Assembly (NCBI RefSeq): GCF_030272615.1
Contig: NC_081414.1
Span: forward strand, 820,627,896 to 820,691,895
Direction: 5' to 3'
From: Cryptomeria japonica
Taxonomy: Eukaryota > Streptophyta > Pinopsida > Cupressales > Cupressaceae
DNA: 64,000 nucleotides
Below are positions 37,531-49,259 of this stretch, piece by piece. Position 1 is the stretch's first letter, and each line of letters opens with the position of its first letter. Under the pieces are notes generated by a model. That model ran no database searches. It was not told the origin of the DNA and saw nothing but the letters and a program-made list of their open reading frames with translations. The position numbers and the translations under genes are program-made.

Positions 37531-38033
37531 ACCAAGAAAAAACCCTGATGCACTTCAAAAGACGACTAGGTGTTGGAACCTTTTGATAACGGGGCCAATA
37601 AATCTAAGATGGAAGGGGACTTCAAGGAGCCACTTAAGTGGATGATGATCGATTGATCAACCTAAAGTTATAATGCAAAGATAATTATTGAAGCCAAAGG
37701 GTTTATGATTTTAAGGAGCCTAAGGGATTTTGGCCCTATAATTAAGAACAAACCTAAAAACTTGAAAGAGAAAACCTGCCAAGGGATCAATAACGTTATA
37801 AAAATGACAACACACCCTAAACCTTATGTTCTTCATTTTAGACATTGTGGTAATCTTGTTCAATTGAGATTCCTTTAACATGGTTTATTACACACATTCA
37901 ATCAATCACACACACCACAACCCCTCAAAATAGATTAGCAGATCCAAGACAATTTGGCTCTCCCCTAAGGATTATGGTCAAACCCATTCACACCTCTTCT
38001 AATTTATTTATACAAAAAAGAATTGATCCTATG
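37531..38033. other. Intergenic, no gene seen
   Basis: Non-coding sequence up to the TTAA target site of transposon copy B. Confidence 0.5.
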
Positions 38034-38199
38034 TTAAGGGTTAGTGCAGGATCAAGGGGGGCCAAAAAGTGGCGATGTGAAAAAAATAGCCTTCCTCACT
38101 CGCCTAAAAACGCGAAAATCCGTGTTGACTTTTTGCTTGGCCTAGGTGTCAGTACACCTTTGCTTGGTAATTACCTATGCAAATCGAATAATTTTAATT

Positions 38200-38868
38200 T
38201 AAAAAATATATTATATGTTACATATTATATAATACGTATTATATAATATAATATTATATTATAATATAATAATATATTATATAATACATATTATATAATA
38301 CAATATTATATTATATTATATTATATTATATATAATATAATATAATATAATATTATATTATATTATATTATATTATATATTATAATATATATAATATAAT
38401 ACAATACGTATTATATAATATAATAATATATTATATAATACGTATTATATAATATAATAATATATTATATAATACGTATTATATAATATATTATTATATT
38501 ATAATATACATTATATTATATTATATATAATATAATATTAAATTATATTATATTATATATAATATAATATAATATAATATTATATATAATATAATATTAT
38601 ATTATATTATATATTATAATATATATAATATAATACAATACATATTATATAATATAATAATATATTATATAATACGTATTATATAATATATTATTATATT
38701 ATATTATATTATATTATATACTACGTATTATATAATACAATATTATATTATATTATATTATATATAATATAATATAATATAATATAATATTATATATTAT
38801 AATATATATAATATAATACAATACGTATTACATAATATAATAATATATTATTATATTATATATGTTAT
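38200..38868. repeat. AT-rich palindromic array (copy B)
   Basis: TATAATATAATA and TATTATATAATACGTATTAT words over about 670 bp, with several near-identical sub-blocks that suggest internal expansion relative to copy A. Confidence 0.87.
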
Positions 38869-38888
38869 TTAAAAATAATTTAAGTATA

Positions 38889-39000
38889 AAAATCGGATAT
38901 CTGATTTTATCGGAGATCCAATTTTCTGAGACTTTTATATTTCGTCAATGCCACACGATTTCATCAAAATCCGATATCCGGTGCACCTGATATCCGGTGT
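38889..39000. promoter_or_regulatory. ATCCGAT motif cluster, left side (copy B)
   Basis: Three pairs: AAAATCGGATATCTGATTTT (38888-38907), AAAATCCGATATCCGGTG (38966-38983) and ACCTGATATCCGGTG (38985-38999). They lie between the AT array and gene 1, matching the left site of copy A. Confidence 0.45.
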
Positions 39001-39034
39001 TTTGGCAAAAAATTGCTAAAAAATAGATTGAGAG

Positions 39035-41142
39035 GTAAGAATTTTATTGTTTTCAATCATTTTCATTCATTTTTTGTATTTTTTGTATTTTTTGTTAATA
39101 TTTATTTGATTTTTCATTGAAAATATGGTTTTTTCATATGAAAACTAGGTTTTTAAAAATCAAATACCTAATTGTTTAAATTTGTTAACTAATTATAATT
39201 GTTTACATTCAATTAGGTTAAAAATGGGGGATAACAATGAAAACCCTGACCAACCACAATTGCAACAACCAAACCCTCATTTGCCAAACCCCCCCTCAAT
39301 TCAGGATTTGATTGCACAAAATTTGAATGACTTGAGGGGGATTGCAGAAGTATATCGTAGGATCCCTCGTCTAAACCCAATGTTTGATCCTCTCATGTCA
39401 ATCATAAAAAGTATGGAAACCATGACTGAGGAGCACAATGCCGCCCTTTTGTGGCGAGATTCTATGAGGGAAAAATATGCAGATGGCTTGTCTTATAAGG
39501 ATATCAAGGATCTTGAGATATCCAAAGCCGAAATCGCCTCATTGTTTGTCAATCCCCGTACTGGTCATCTCGTAGATCCCCCAAATTTTTTTTTTCTATT
39601 AAATGGTGCACAAATGATGGGATTGTGAAAAACTTTTGGGATTGTTGGTGGATGGTTTTCGACAAACCACCCAGCAACAATCTTGATATCCCCTTCTATT
39701 TCATAAAAAAATTGTATTCTAAGTTTGTTTTAAACAAACATGTAAACTACTTTGACATCCAACCTTTCCAAGGTGTAGGTTTAGGTATACCCCAAAATAG
39801 ACCTGGGGCAGTCAGAGTAGTCCAGGGCCCATATGTCCCCCCTCCTCCTATTGATCCCCCACCTGTAGTGCAGCATCCTGATATCATTTGTGAGGCAGCT
39901 TCATAGACCATATCGGCTATTCATTCTTTGAGTAGCCTTTTGGTTTCTCAGGCTGCGTCAGTAGCTCAGCCTACTCTTGATGGTAGCGGTGCATTCGGTG
40001 CCATTGACACGTCATCCTCAGCTCCACACATATGCATGCCCCATAGTTGTGTCATGTGTGGGCACGTATGCTTGGGTCCAGTTGGAGAGCCCGTTGATCC
40101 TCCTGTGGACAATGCAGATTATGAGGTGCATGAGATGCATGATGCAACAGATGTTATTACACAGACTGGAGGATACCCTGGGGAGTCCTCACATGCTAGA
40201 GGCGAGGAGGCACCGTCATCATACATTGATGATGTAGTGGTAAGATTTGTATTTTCACAGTTCATGTTATATTTTAATTAAATATTTATAAACTAGATAA
40301 TATTAAGTACTAATTTTTATTTACATGGTCTATTTAACAGTTGATGACCGAGGATGAGTTGAGACAGATTCAAGAGGGCACCTTGTCGGCCATTTCATTT
40401 GGCCTTGATAGCTTGACGGTACATATATTATTGCACCTAGTAGTTTGTATTTTATTGTACATACATGCTCATCATTTATATTGGTATTAATTAGATTATG
40501 TAGTAACTTGCATGTATATCTTATTTTACTCTTATAGGGCACAAGCAACACGAGTGCGGGGCAGTGTGATTTAGGATCTGGTAGTGCAGTTGGAGACAAG
40601 GGAAAGGTAATTGAATGCAAATATGATTGAATGAATAGTTTAAATAACTTATAGTGATTATACATGTTAAGACATAGATTCATAGTTTCATATACTTGTA
40701 GTGTATATATACAGAGAATTCTTGGCTTCACATCCTTGATGACTACACCCAGTATACTTGAAGAAGAAGAGATGCCTCGAGTAGATGTGTGTTTATTTTA
40801 TTTTTTTATTAGTAGATATAATTTGTTATTATCAATGACAATTATATGCTAACTTGTATCAATGTCATGTTTCTGAACATATGTAGGTTGTGTATGAAAA
40901 TATTCAAAACATACCTCCTCTACCGAAGACATACATCAAGAGTCCTGCAAAGCTGAAGAGAAAACATGGAGATGAGGTAAACCTGAATAGTTCAATTATA
41001 GTTCATTTTTATGTTAACTTTTTGAATGTGAATTATATAATATAACTAATATTAATCGTGGTTTGTTTTTCTTGTGCAGGATCCTTTAGAGCCGAGTAGT
41101 GCGGCGAAGAGGATCGATTTTGATGATCCATCAGCAGCTTAG
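39035..41142 (+). pseudogene. Transposon gene 1 (spliced, unknown function), copy B
   Basis: Same gene as in copy A: 5'UTR intron 39035-39216, ATG 39224 (MGDNNENPDQPQ), coding exons 39224-40239, 40341-40418, 40538-40606, 40715-40786, 40887-40976 and 41080-41142. All introns have GT-AG ends and are phase 0. Exons 2-6 read MTEDELRQIQEG, GTSNTSAGQCDLG, RILGFTSLMTTPSI, VVYENIQNIPPLPK and DPLEPSSAAKRIDF without a break. The Cys/His cluster is CMPHSCVMCGHVC. Exon 1 has a frame change at a homopolymer run near 39582-39595 and a stop at 39903. Role unknown; as a partner of a transposase gene it may be a DNA-binding or regulatory helper (inference). Confidence 0.72.
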
Positions 41143-41411
41143 GATGTTATAGATAGTTTTGGGATGCTTACATGTCTAGTTGGCATGTATATTTTGTATA
41201 TGGACATACATTCACATATTTAGACATACATTTTGTTTCAATTGGCATTTATGCCATATTTGTGTATGGACATACATTTGTAATCATTTGACATTTTTAT
41301 ATATACAGAAGTTGATATTCGATCATATAAATTGTTGCTCATCTGTGCGTGGTGTTATCATGGAAATCTTTAATCTTCATTCCAATAATTAACAATGGTT
41401 AATAATGACTA

Positions 41412-41622
41412 TTTAATGAACAATACAATTCATTTCATTTCATCGTAAGTGTTGTTTTTATAATGAAAAATATAATTCATTTAATGAACAATACAATACA
41501 ATTCATTTAATGAACAATACAATTTATGAGCAATACAATTCATTTAATCAACAATACAATACAATTCATTCAATGAACAATACAATACAATTCATTTAAT
41601 GAAAAAAATTGATACAATTCAT
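41412..41622. repeat. AATGAACAATACAATTCATTT minisatellite (copy B)
   Basis: Counterpart of 21690-21915 with the same unit and nearly the same length. Confidence 0.8.
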
Positions 41623-43335
41623 TATTACCCTATGCATGGTCCTATTTCCCCCCCCACCCTGGTCGAATGCTTGGGGTTTTATTAGGGTAGCAATTTTTCT
41701 GTTGGTGAAAAAATCGTCAGTCTCACTCAATTGAATGTTGTCGTGTGGCCGATTTCTCGTTCTTCTCGTCGCGATGACGAACCATCGGCTCCGACATGTC
41801 CAGTTAGGTATTATTACCCTATGCATGCTCCTATTTTTCCCCCCCACTCGATCCAATGCTCGGGGTCATACCCTACTGACGTCGTCCCTTGAGTGCCCTA
41901 AGTGCTCAAAATTGTCAAATGTTGACGGGCCCTAACTCGGAATCCGTGGCACCTGCGAACGATCCATTTGAACCTATGGGGCCACGAGAGGGGTCCCTAC
42001 AAAAGCCTATCTTGGTTTTTCAAGTTGCCCTACGGTTTTATTAGGGCAGCAATTTTTCTGTTGGCAAAAAAACCGTCAGTCTCAATCAAATGTTGTCACG
42101 TGGCTGATTTCTTGTTCTTCTCATCGCGATTACAAACCGTCAGCTTTGACATGTCTAGTTAGGAATTATTACCCTACTCATGCTCCTATTTTTCTCCCCC
42201 ACTCGATCCAACACTCGGGGTCATACCCTACCGGCGTCGTCCCTTGAGCGCCGTAAGTGCTGAAAATTTTCAAACTTTGATGGGCCGTAACTTGGAGTTT
42301 GTGGCACTTGCAAATGATCCGTTTGAACCTACGGGGCCACGAGAGGGGTCCCTACAAAATCCTATCTTGATTTTTCAAGTTTCCCTACAGTTTTATTAAG
42401 GCAGCAATTTTTCTGTTGGCAAAAAAATCATCAGTCTCACTCAATCGAATGTTGTCGCGTGGCCGATTTCTCGTTCTGCTCGTCGCGATGACAAACCATC
42501 GGTTTCGACATGTCCAGTTAGGCATTATTACCCTACGCATGCTCGTATTTCCCCCCCCCCCCCCCACTCGATCCAACGCTGGGGGTCATACCCTACCGGT
42601 GTCGTCCCTTGAGTGCCCTAAGTGCTCAAAATTGTCAAACATTGATGGGCCCTAACTCGGAATCCATGGCACCTGCAAATGATCCGTTTAAACCTACGGG
42701 GCCACGAGAGGGGTCCCTACAAAAGCCTATCTCAGTTTTTCAAGTTTCCCTACAGTTTTATTAGGGCAACAATTTTTCTGTTGGCGAAAAAATCGTCAGT
42801 CTCACTCAATCAAATGTTGTCGCGTGGCTGATTTCTTGTTCTGCTCATCGCGATGATGTACCGTCGGCTCCAACATGTCCAGTTAGGCATTATTACCCTA
42901 CGCATGCTCCTATTTTGCACCCCCACTCGATCCGACGCTCGGGGTCATACCCTACCGGCATCATCCCTTGAGTGTCCTAAGTGCTCAAAATTGTCAAACG
43001 TTGACGGGCCCTAACTCGAAATCCATGGCACCTATGAACAATTTGTTTGAACCTATGGGGCCATGAGAGGGGTCCCTACAAAAGCCTATCTTGGTTTTTC
43101 AAGTTGCCCTACGGTTTTATTAGGGCAGCAATTTTTCGGTTGGCAAAAAAATTGTCAGTCTCACTCAATCAAATGTTGTCAAGTGGCCGATTTCTCGTTC
43201 TTCTCGTCGCGATGACGAACTGTCGACTCAGACATGTCCAGTTAGGCATTATTACCCTATGCATGCTCCTATTTTTTCCCCCCATTCGATCTAACGCTCG
43301 GAGTCATACCCTACTGGTGTTGTCTCTTGAGCGCT
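41620..43335. repeat. ~359-bp tandem array (copy B)
   Basis: Landmarks at about 41620, 41806, 42165, 42518, 42883 and 43240. The first unit is short, as in copy A, with the same internal junction (CGGGGTTTTATTAGGG-like). Units within one copy differ more from each other than expected for a fresh array. Confidence 0.9.
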
Positions 43336-44389
43336 AAAATTATATATAAACAAGCATTACACTATAGACACATAATGATCATCAATATTTCCATGTATTG
43401 TATACACATAATTACCATTACACTTGCATGTGACATCCATGAAGGGATATGCAAACATGATTTTTTTTATTATTATCAATACAACTACACCAATGTACTC
43501 ATGTACAAATACATGGACATTATCATCAATATAACTAAACCAATTTGCTCATGGACATTGTATATCATCATAACAATGTTACATCAATTCACATCCATAT
43601 ACAAATACATCATCCCACTTCATCTGCATCAGACATCCTCATGTCCTAAGAGAAAAGCTTATGTACAACAATGCCTGCATATAAATGAAGACCAAAATAA
43701 GTAACCTTTTTATGCGGAATGAATGTGCTACAAGAAACAAATTATAACACTTAATACAAATTAGTTTGGCAAATTATAAATAGATCATTTCAAACATTTT
43801 TAAGATGCACAAGATTGTATAAATACGAAACTTACCAGTTTCTCTGCAAAGTATACAAGCATAACTTTGAAGAACGACGCATCTTGATTAAACCCCTTCT
43901 CACTGCATTTCTCTGCATGGTTGAAGATGATGGTAGATATGGTCATTTCTAAATAGCAATACATTCACTTGACTTAATGTTTATGCACAAAATAATATGT
44001 ACCATCACCAAGAGAGGGTCTTGTCAACGACGAATGATCTAGCATGAACCTGTATATAATAAAAAATCATAATGTGATGTACTATTGTATATCATCAATA
44101 AAGACCTGCATGAGCATACAGGTTTTGTGATAATTATATCATCAAAAATTGTAAAACTCATCAAATGCATGATAATAAGTCGTTTTGCAAAAATACGTCC
44201 CTTCCGATTATATCGTGTACCCGCTATGTGCATGCAAAAACCGTGTTGCCAAAAAAAAACGTTCATCAATAGACCTGCATTTTCAATACATCCTTAATAT
44301 ACACGTAACAAACTTGATCATTAAGGTTTAATGATCATTGTTCGAAATGAAATGCATGATAAAAAAAATAAGGCACCATTAAAGACCTA
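43336..44389 (-). other. Spacer with conserved exon-like blocks (copy B)
   Basis: The minus-strand exon candidate at 43836-43946 again has 37 open codons (MTISTIIFNHAEKCSEK), with only a few, mostly conservative changes from copy A and the same GTAAGT donor. The block 44003-44053 is identical to 24340-24390 over about 50 bases. A further minus-strand frame ends near 44269 (MMNVFFWQHGFCMHIAG). Confidence 0.4.
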
Positions 44390-47291
44390 CTACTCAAGTG
44401 TGCCTGAAGGGTCATCTCTTTGTTTAAGAGTATCCAGTATTGCTTCATGATCAACATTAGTCACTGTCCATAGCTCTTTGGTCTTCGGTTTTGCTTGATG
44501 CTTCAACAACTTGACATTTGTAGCTATAATAAGGTGTGAATACATTATAATGGTTTTGTGTCTCTCATAGTCTTCAAATACAGGTATGCCATTCTTTCTA
44601 ATCATGTATGTTCGCAACCAAGTTCCCACAACAACAACTGAACCTGTAGGATATGTGAACCCGCCATCATTTGTCATTGGTTGTGTTAGCTTTTGTTTTC
44701 CCTGTACACATCGTGCCAACCAATATTCTTATCTCTCTTCATTCCCTTGCGGTGCAACAACTGCAAAAACATGTCCTCGCTGTACAAGATCTGATAGACG
44801 ATCATACTCAAGTGAACTTTCCATGTCATCATTTGACAAAGATATTGTTTGAGATAAATGAGTTAGATAGTGGGGAACCCACGTATCAACCCTCTCACTT
44901 GACTCTCACTGATCCCAATCACACCGAACACAACTCTGACAAAAACAAGCCAACGCTCGTGTCCAAATGGTCCATGTACTTGCATCTGAGCTGAGAAATG
45001 AATGCATCTTTGAAGAATCTTTAATTGTTTGACAATCCAATCTATCTCCCACTGTTCCCTCCTCAACCAACCAAAAGAATCCGCTCATTGCTAAATCAAG
45101 AGTACCTCCATGTGACAATGCTGAACTACACCAATCAACAATAGAACGTGCATCAGAGAAATTTGCACCTGAAATCCTCAATTGCTCCTTAACTAGAGCT
45201 CTCTTCAAACATGCACCTGCTCCATCATGCTCTCCCTTCCCATGCCTTGCCTAAAAACACACCAAATATGAGGTATACGCCTCTCCACATGCATTCCACT
45301 CAACCAATAAAACATACGGGCATTCTTGAATTGACCCGTACAGTTATCTGACCATATTATATGTCGGTCAATTGCAATATCTTTCTCATGCAAGAACTCA
45401 AAAAAATTCTCGAAAGAATGTTGCACATATTCGGAGGAGTGTGATCTATCATCACTCATATAAAATTGATACTCCTTGATTATCTTCCTGTCCTCTTCTG
45501 TACTATCAGGAGCATGTCTATATGTAATGTGAACAAAAATAGCAATCTGGACTGAATTGTAGTACTGAGATTGTACCTCATTTTGTGGTTGCAATGTATA
45601 GTTCTTTGCAAAATCAACCACCGATACTATAGTGCCAATCGGGAAAGAGTTCTTACACATCTTGAACTGTTGATCCAACCACTGAGACCTATGGGTGTGC
45701 CTTGCATACTTGTAGAAAAGATTTTCCTTAAAATCCAAAATAAAATCAGCAATACTCACTTCTCTTGAGACTAATTCGCATCTAGAACCTTCACCTCCAC
45801 TCTTCAAAGTATATTTCACTATCTGATATCTTTTTTTCTCAACATAATTATTTCCAAACTCGTGTTAGTTGCCCTCATGAAAACATGAAACAAACTTTGA
45901 CAACCCACCGCATTCTGAGCATTCCTCATTCAAACAATCAATTCTATAGAAATAGTAGCCATCATCTCTAGGGCATAAAAATAGATCTTGCAAGTCTCAT
46001 GATGATCTCGGAAATAACATTGCACCACACTCCTGCAACATCTCATTAGTATGCATCATAGAATGAATATGACATAAAAGTTCATGATACATTGAAAACT
46101 CCACATGGTACTTGCAACAACAGGTATTGCGAATATTAAGAGGAACACAACAAAATGGTTTCAAAGATTCAAAGGCCCTTTGTGATATTTGCAAAGTTGG
46201 ATGTAATTCACAAAATTTTTTGTACAACATTGTTTGGCTTGATTCCAAGAAATGTTTGGGATGCGGTGTGCGGTCTCGGTTGCCGATTCTTAATTTAAAA
46301 CGTCCTTTACATTGGGTGAAACTCTAGAATTAGAGTGCTAAAATTGTTGAATCTCTTCCTTCACATTGTCAGTCAACTTTCTATCAACACGTGGAAGCCT
46401 CCCACCAAATGCCCATGTATCTTGTTGAAGTGGATTGTCAAGTCTTTGTCTTCGCGCAAGTGCTCTATCAGAAGTTTTACGGTTTATGTTAAAATCAACA
46501 CAAGTTTGTCTCATTTGACGAGCCTTCCTCAATTGATGGCTTACTAAGGAGGTTGTAATCACTCTTTGAGTGGATCTCTTATCTCTTTCTTTGATATTCT
46601 TTCCAATAGAATTGAGAGCATCAAATAGATTTTTTGCAATAATAGAATTTCTCTCCATCTTCTTGTTCATACAAATCTTCAATTTGTTTAGCAATGGTCT
46701 CATCTTTATCATCTTTAGCAATTGAACAAAGAGTTGGCATTGCTCGGTCAATGTCTTATTGCTAAAATTTTGGTTGAAAAGTTGTGTAGCCCACAACCGA
46801 ACGGTTCTTGTTGACCTCTTGCCTTCAAGATTCACAATAATGTTCTCATTGATTTCAAATAACCATTTTGGGGTTCTTGAAGGTCTTGGATTTGGAATTT
46901 GTCTTTCATCCATGAGAGGGTCTTCATTTCTAAAGTAATTAGGTGTTACATATGGTTCACTTGGTTGAGCAATTCCACCTTCAATGTTAAAGTTTTCCAC
47001 ATTTTCACCTCCTATGTCAAAATTTTCCACATGTTGAGCATTTTCATTATCACTTTCAACATTTTCAAAATTTTCAATATTTTCACTTTCAAAATCTACA
47101 TTTTCATTTTCAATAACTTGTGGCACATTTTCAAATTCAATTTCCTCTTCAATTGAAGTAACATTAGCAATATTTAACATACCTTGTCTTCTCCTGCTAT
47201 GACATTCTCTATCTCTTTCTCTCTACACTTCAATTTGGTCATTTGAAAGTTTTCTTTTGCGTTTAGACTTTCGACGACTACTACTCCCCAT
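44390..47291 (-). pseudogene. DDE-type transposase gene of copy B
   Basis: Counterpart of the copy A gene. N-terminal basic region (SRKSKRKRKLSNDQ), acidic repeat, Cys-rich region, then VVDFAKNYTLQ (about codon 557), IIWSDNCTGQFKNARMF (about 647) and the KRALVKEQL region after an HGKGEHDG-like block. The longest intact parts are 46338-47180 and 45205-45819, the latter holding the first two catalytic acids in one frame. A stop near 47226, a frame change near 45255 and others disable it. The C-terminal part (44390-44719) reads FTYPTGSVVVVGTWLRTY and ends SGTLE as in copy A. Confidence 0.77.
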
Positions 47292-47474
47292 TTCCCTCCA
47301 CACATGGTCTTTCGTGATTGATAATGTAAGTTTTCACTTTAAGAATCTCCCATAAGCACAAATTTGTCTCTAGCTATCTGAAAACCCGTGATCCTTGACA
47401 GAAAATAGAACATGCAGACTGTGGGCCGTTGGAATCTACAAAATGGCCCACAAACCCTTTTTCTCCTGGTTTTT

Positions 47475-47504
47475 TGTACTAAAATCGGATATCCGATTTT
47501 TAGT

Positions 47505-47507
<3 letters not shown>
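47475..47507. repeat. 33-nt near-perfect palindrome (copy B)
   Basis: Arms TGTACTAAAATCGGAT and ATCCGATTTTTAGTACA (one extra T) meet at the centre. It holds the inverted ATCCGAT pair and sits upstream of the transposase start, next to the (GA)n run. Confidence 0.85.

Positions 47508-47508
<1 letters not shown>

Positions 47509-47588
<80 letters not shown>
47509..47588. repeat. (GA)n microsatellite (copy B)
   Basis: About 80 bp of almost pure GA, left border of the short satellite in copy B. Confidence 0.95.
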
Positions 47589-47590
<2 letters not shown>

Positions 47591-47890
47591 ATATACCCCT
47601 AACGACATGATTTGGTGTCTTAAGGGGTCCTATGGTGTCCATAGGGGTCATACAATGTCTTGTGTCTTGGGACACCATAGGACCCCTTAAGACACCAAAT
47701 CATGTCGTTAGGGGTCATATGGTGTCCCATGAACCCTTATGATCTCTTAGGACACCATATGACCCCTAATGACACCATATTGGGTCGCTTTGGGTCATAT
47801 TGTGTCCTAAGCGGTCATATTGTGGCCTACGACCCCTTAGGTCATATTGGGTCCTATGGTGTCGTTAGGGGTCATATGATGTCCATAACG
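47589..47890. repeat. Palindromic ACACCATATGACCCC satellite (copy B)
   Basis: About 300 bp of the same satellite as 28244-30748, again with both orientations. Confidence 0.9.
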
Positions 47891-48048
47891 GTCTCTCTCT
47901 CTCTCTCTCTCTCTCCCCTAATGTCTCTCTATCCCTCTCCCCTATTCTCTCTCTCTCTCTCTCTCTCTCCTACCCATCTCTCTCCCCTAAGCTCTCTCTA
48001 TCCCTCCCTCTCTCTCTCCCTCCCTCCCTCTCTCTCTCTCCTCCCACT

Positions 48049-48108
<60 letters not shown>

Positions 48109-48226
48109 CCCTCTCCCCCCTCTCCCCCTCTCCCCCCCCTCTCTCTCTCCCTCTCTCTCTCTCCCCCTCTCCTCCTCTCTCTTTCTCCCTCTCTCCCTCT
48201 CCTTGTCTCTCTCTCTCTCTCTCTCT
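47891..48226. repeat. (TC)n microsatellite (copy B)
   Basis: A 335-bp pyrimidine tract of CT repeats mixed with CCCC blocks. Confidence 0.95.
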
Positions 48227-48228
48227 AA

Positions 48229-48376
48229 AATATGACTAATAAAATTCGATATCGGATATTATCGGATATCATATTTCTACCATCACCATTAATGTGGCAG
48301 TTCAATAAATAAAAGGCGGCAATGGGAATTTTTTTGGGGACCACAAATTTATATATTAAAATCGGATATCCGATTT
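48229..48376. promoter_or_regulatory. ATCCGAT motif segment, inverted relative to copy A
   Basis: ATTCGATATCGGATATTATC (48244-48263) and AAATCGGATATCCGATTTG (48359-48377) with the spacer between them. The whole segment is the reverse complement of 28002-28152 in copy A (shared: CTACCATCACCATTAATGTG on this strand). Confidence 0.6.
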
Positions 48377-49259
48377 GTGTAGTCAAATTTTCAAATTTCA
48401 AAATTTGGCTCGGGAATGCTTTGGTATTTGGCTTGGAAGTGACAAGCCTGGAAAGTGAACTGAAAAAACGTGTTTTTCAGTATTCCTTGATTTTCCAGAC
48501 TTTACACTGGTGGTTGACGACTTTTTTTGTAGCCAAAATTGATAAAAAGAAAAGGGTTTTTTAAGGACGTTCCCAGATTTCCAACAATATAAGGCTTGTC
48601 TTATTTCGACTTTAATAAATAATTATTATTTATTTTCTAATTGAATTCTGACAATAGTCCTGGTTGATATACTGATTGAAAAACACTCATAACTTTCAAA
48701 CGGTATAACATTTTTTGAATCCGAAACATGCGTCACATTCTATGCTTCGTCTAATATAGGGAAAAATTAAAAAAAATTAAATTTCATAAGGTTTTGACCA
48801 AGTTAAGGTGGTCAGACGTAGGAGTTTTTGAATTTCTGAAAAACTGTAGTAAAAAATTCATAAATAATTATTTACTTTATAAAAAAAAATAAAAAATATG
48901 TGTCACATCCAGACATGAGTCTAATACTTATATTATAAATATTATAAAAAAATATTATGATTTGATTGTGATTAGGGTGGTCAGACATACGTCTACTTCT
49001 TATTTTCTTCTTGAAAGTTTAGTACCACTACATTGAAATTTGAAATTTTCATCAAATAGGATTTTTTTTTTCCAAAAAACAACTTGTAGCTTAGAAACTA
49101 CATTCAATTTTCTATATATTCTCTTCTTACATATTTTAAAAATAATGTTCACAACTTATTCAAATTTTCATGTCAAGTTGCATAACTCTGATTTTTTGAA
49201 ATTTGATTGCCACTTAAGGGCCTGTTTTGGCACACCATGATCCTGCACATACCCTTAAT

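Larger units (their letters stand above)
38038..49254 (+). mobile_element. Large DNA transposon, copy B (11.2 kb)
   Basis: The left end GGGTTAGTGCAGGATCA and the right end (reverse complement GGGTATGTGCAGGATCA) are inverted repeats that continue imperfectly for about 30 bp to GCCAAAA. TTAA lies on both sides (38034-38037 and 49255-49258), a 4-bp target duplication different from that of copy A. The order of genes and repeats is that of copy A, and identity over genes looks about 95 percent by eye. Copy B keeps ~150 bp inside the left end that copy A has lost, and it has the (GA)n-satellite-(TC)n block inverted and much shorter. Both genes carry breaks, so it is not autonomous. Confidence 0.87.

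Noticed and set aside
47339-48235. Long frames of Arg-Glu or Leu-Ser repeats
   Set aside because: They are products of the (GA)n and (TC)n microsatellites.
38034-49258. TTAA target site of copy B suggesting a piggyBac or Kolobok element
   Set aside because: Copy A uses ATCT with the same ends, so the duplication is 4 bp without TTAA preference.
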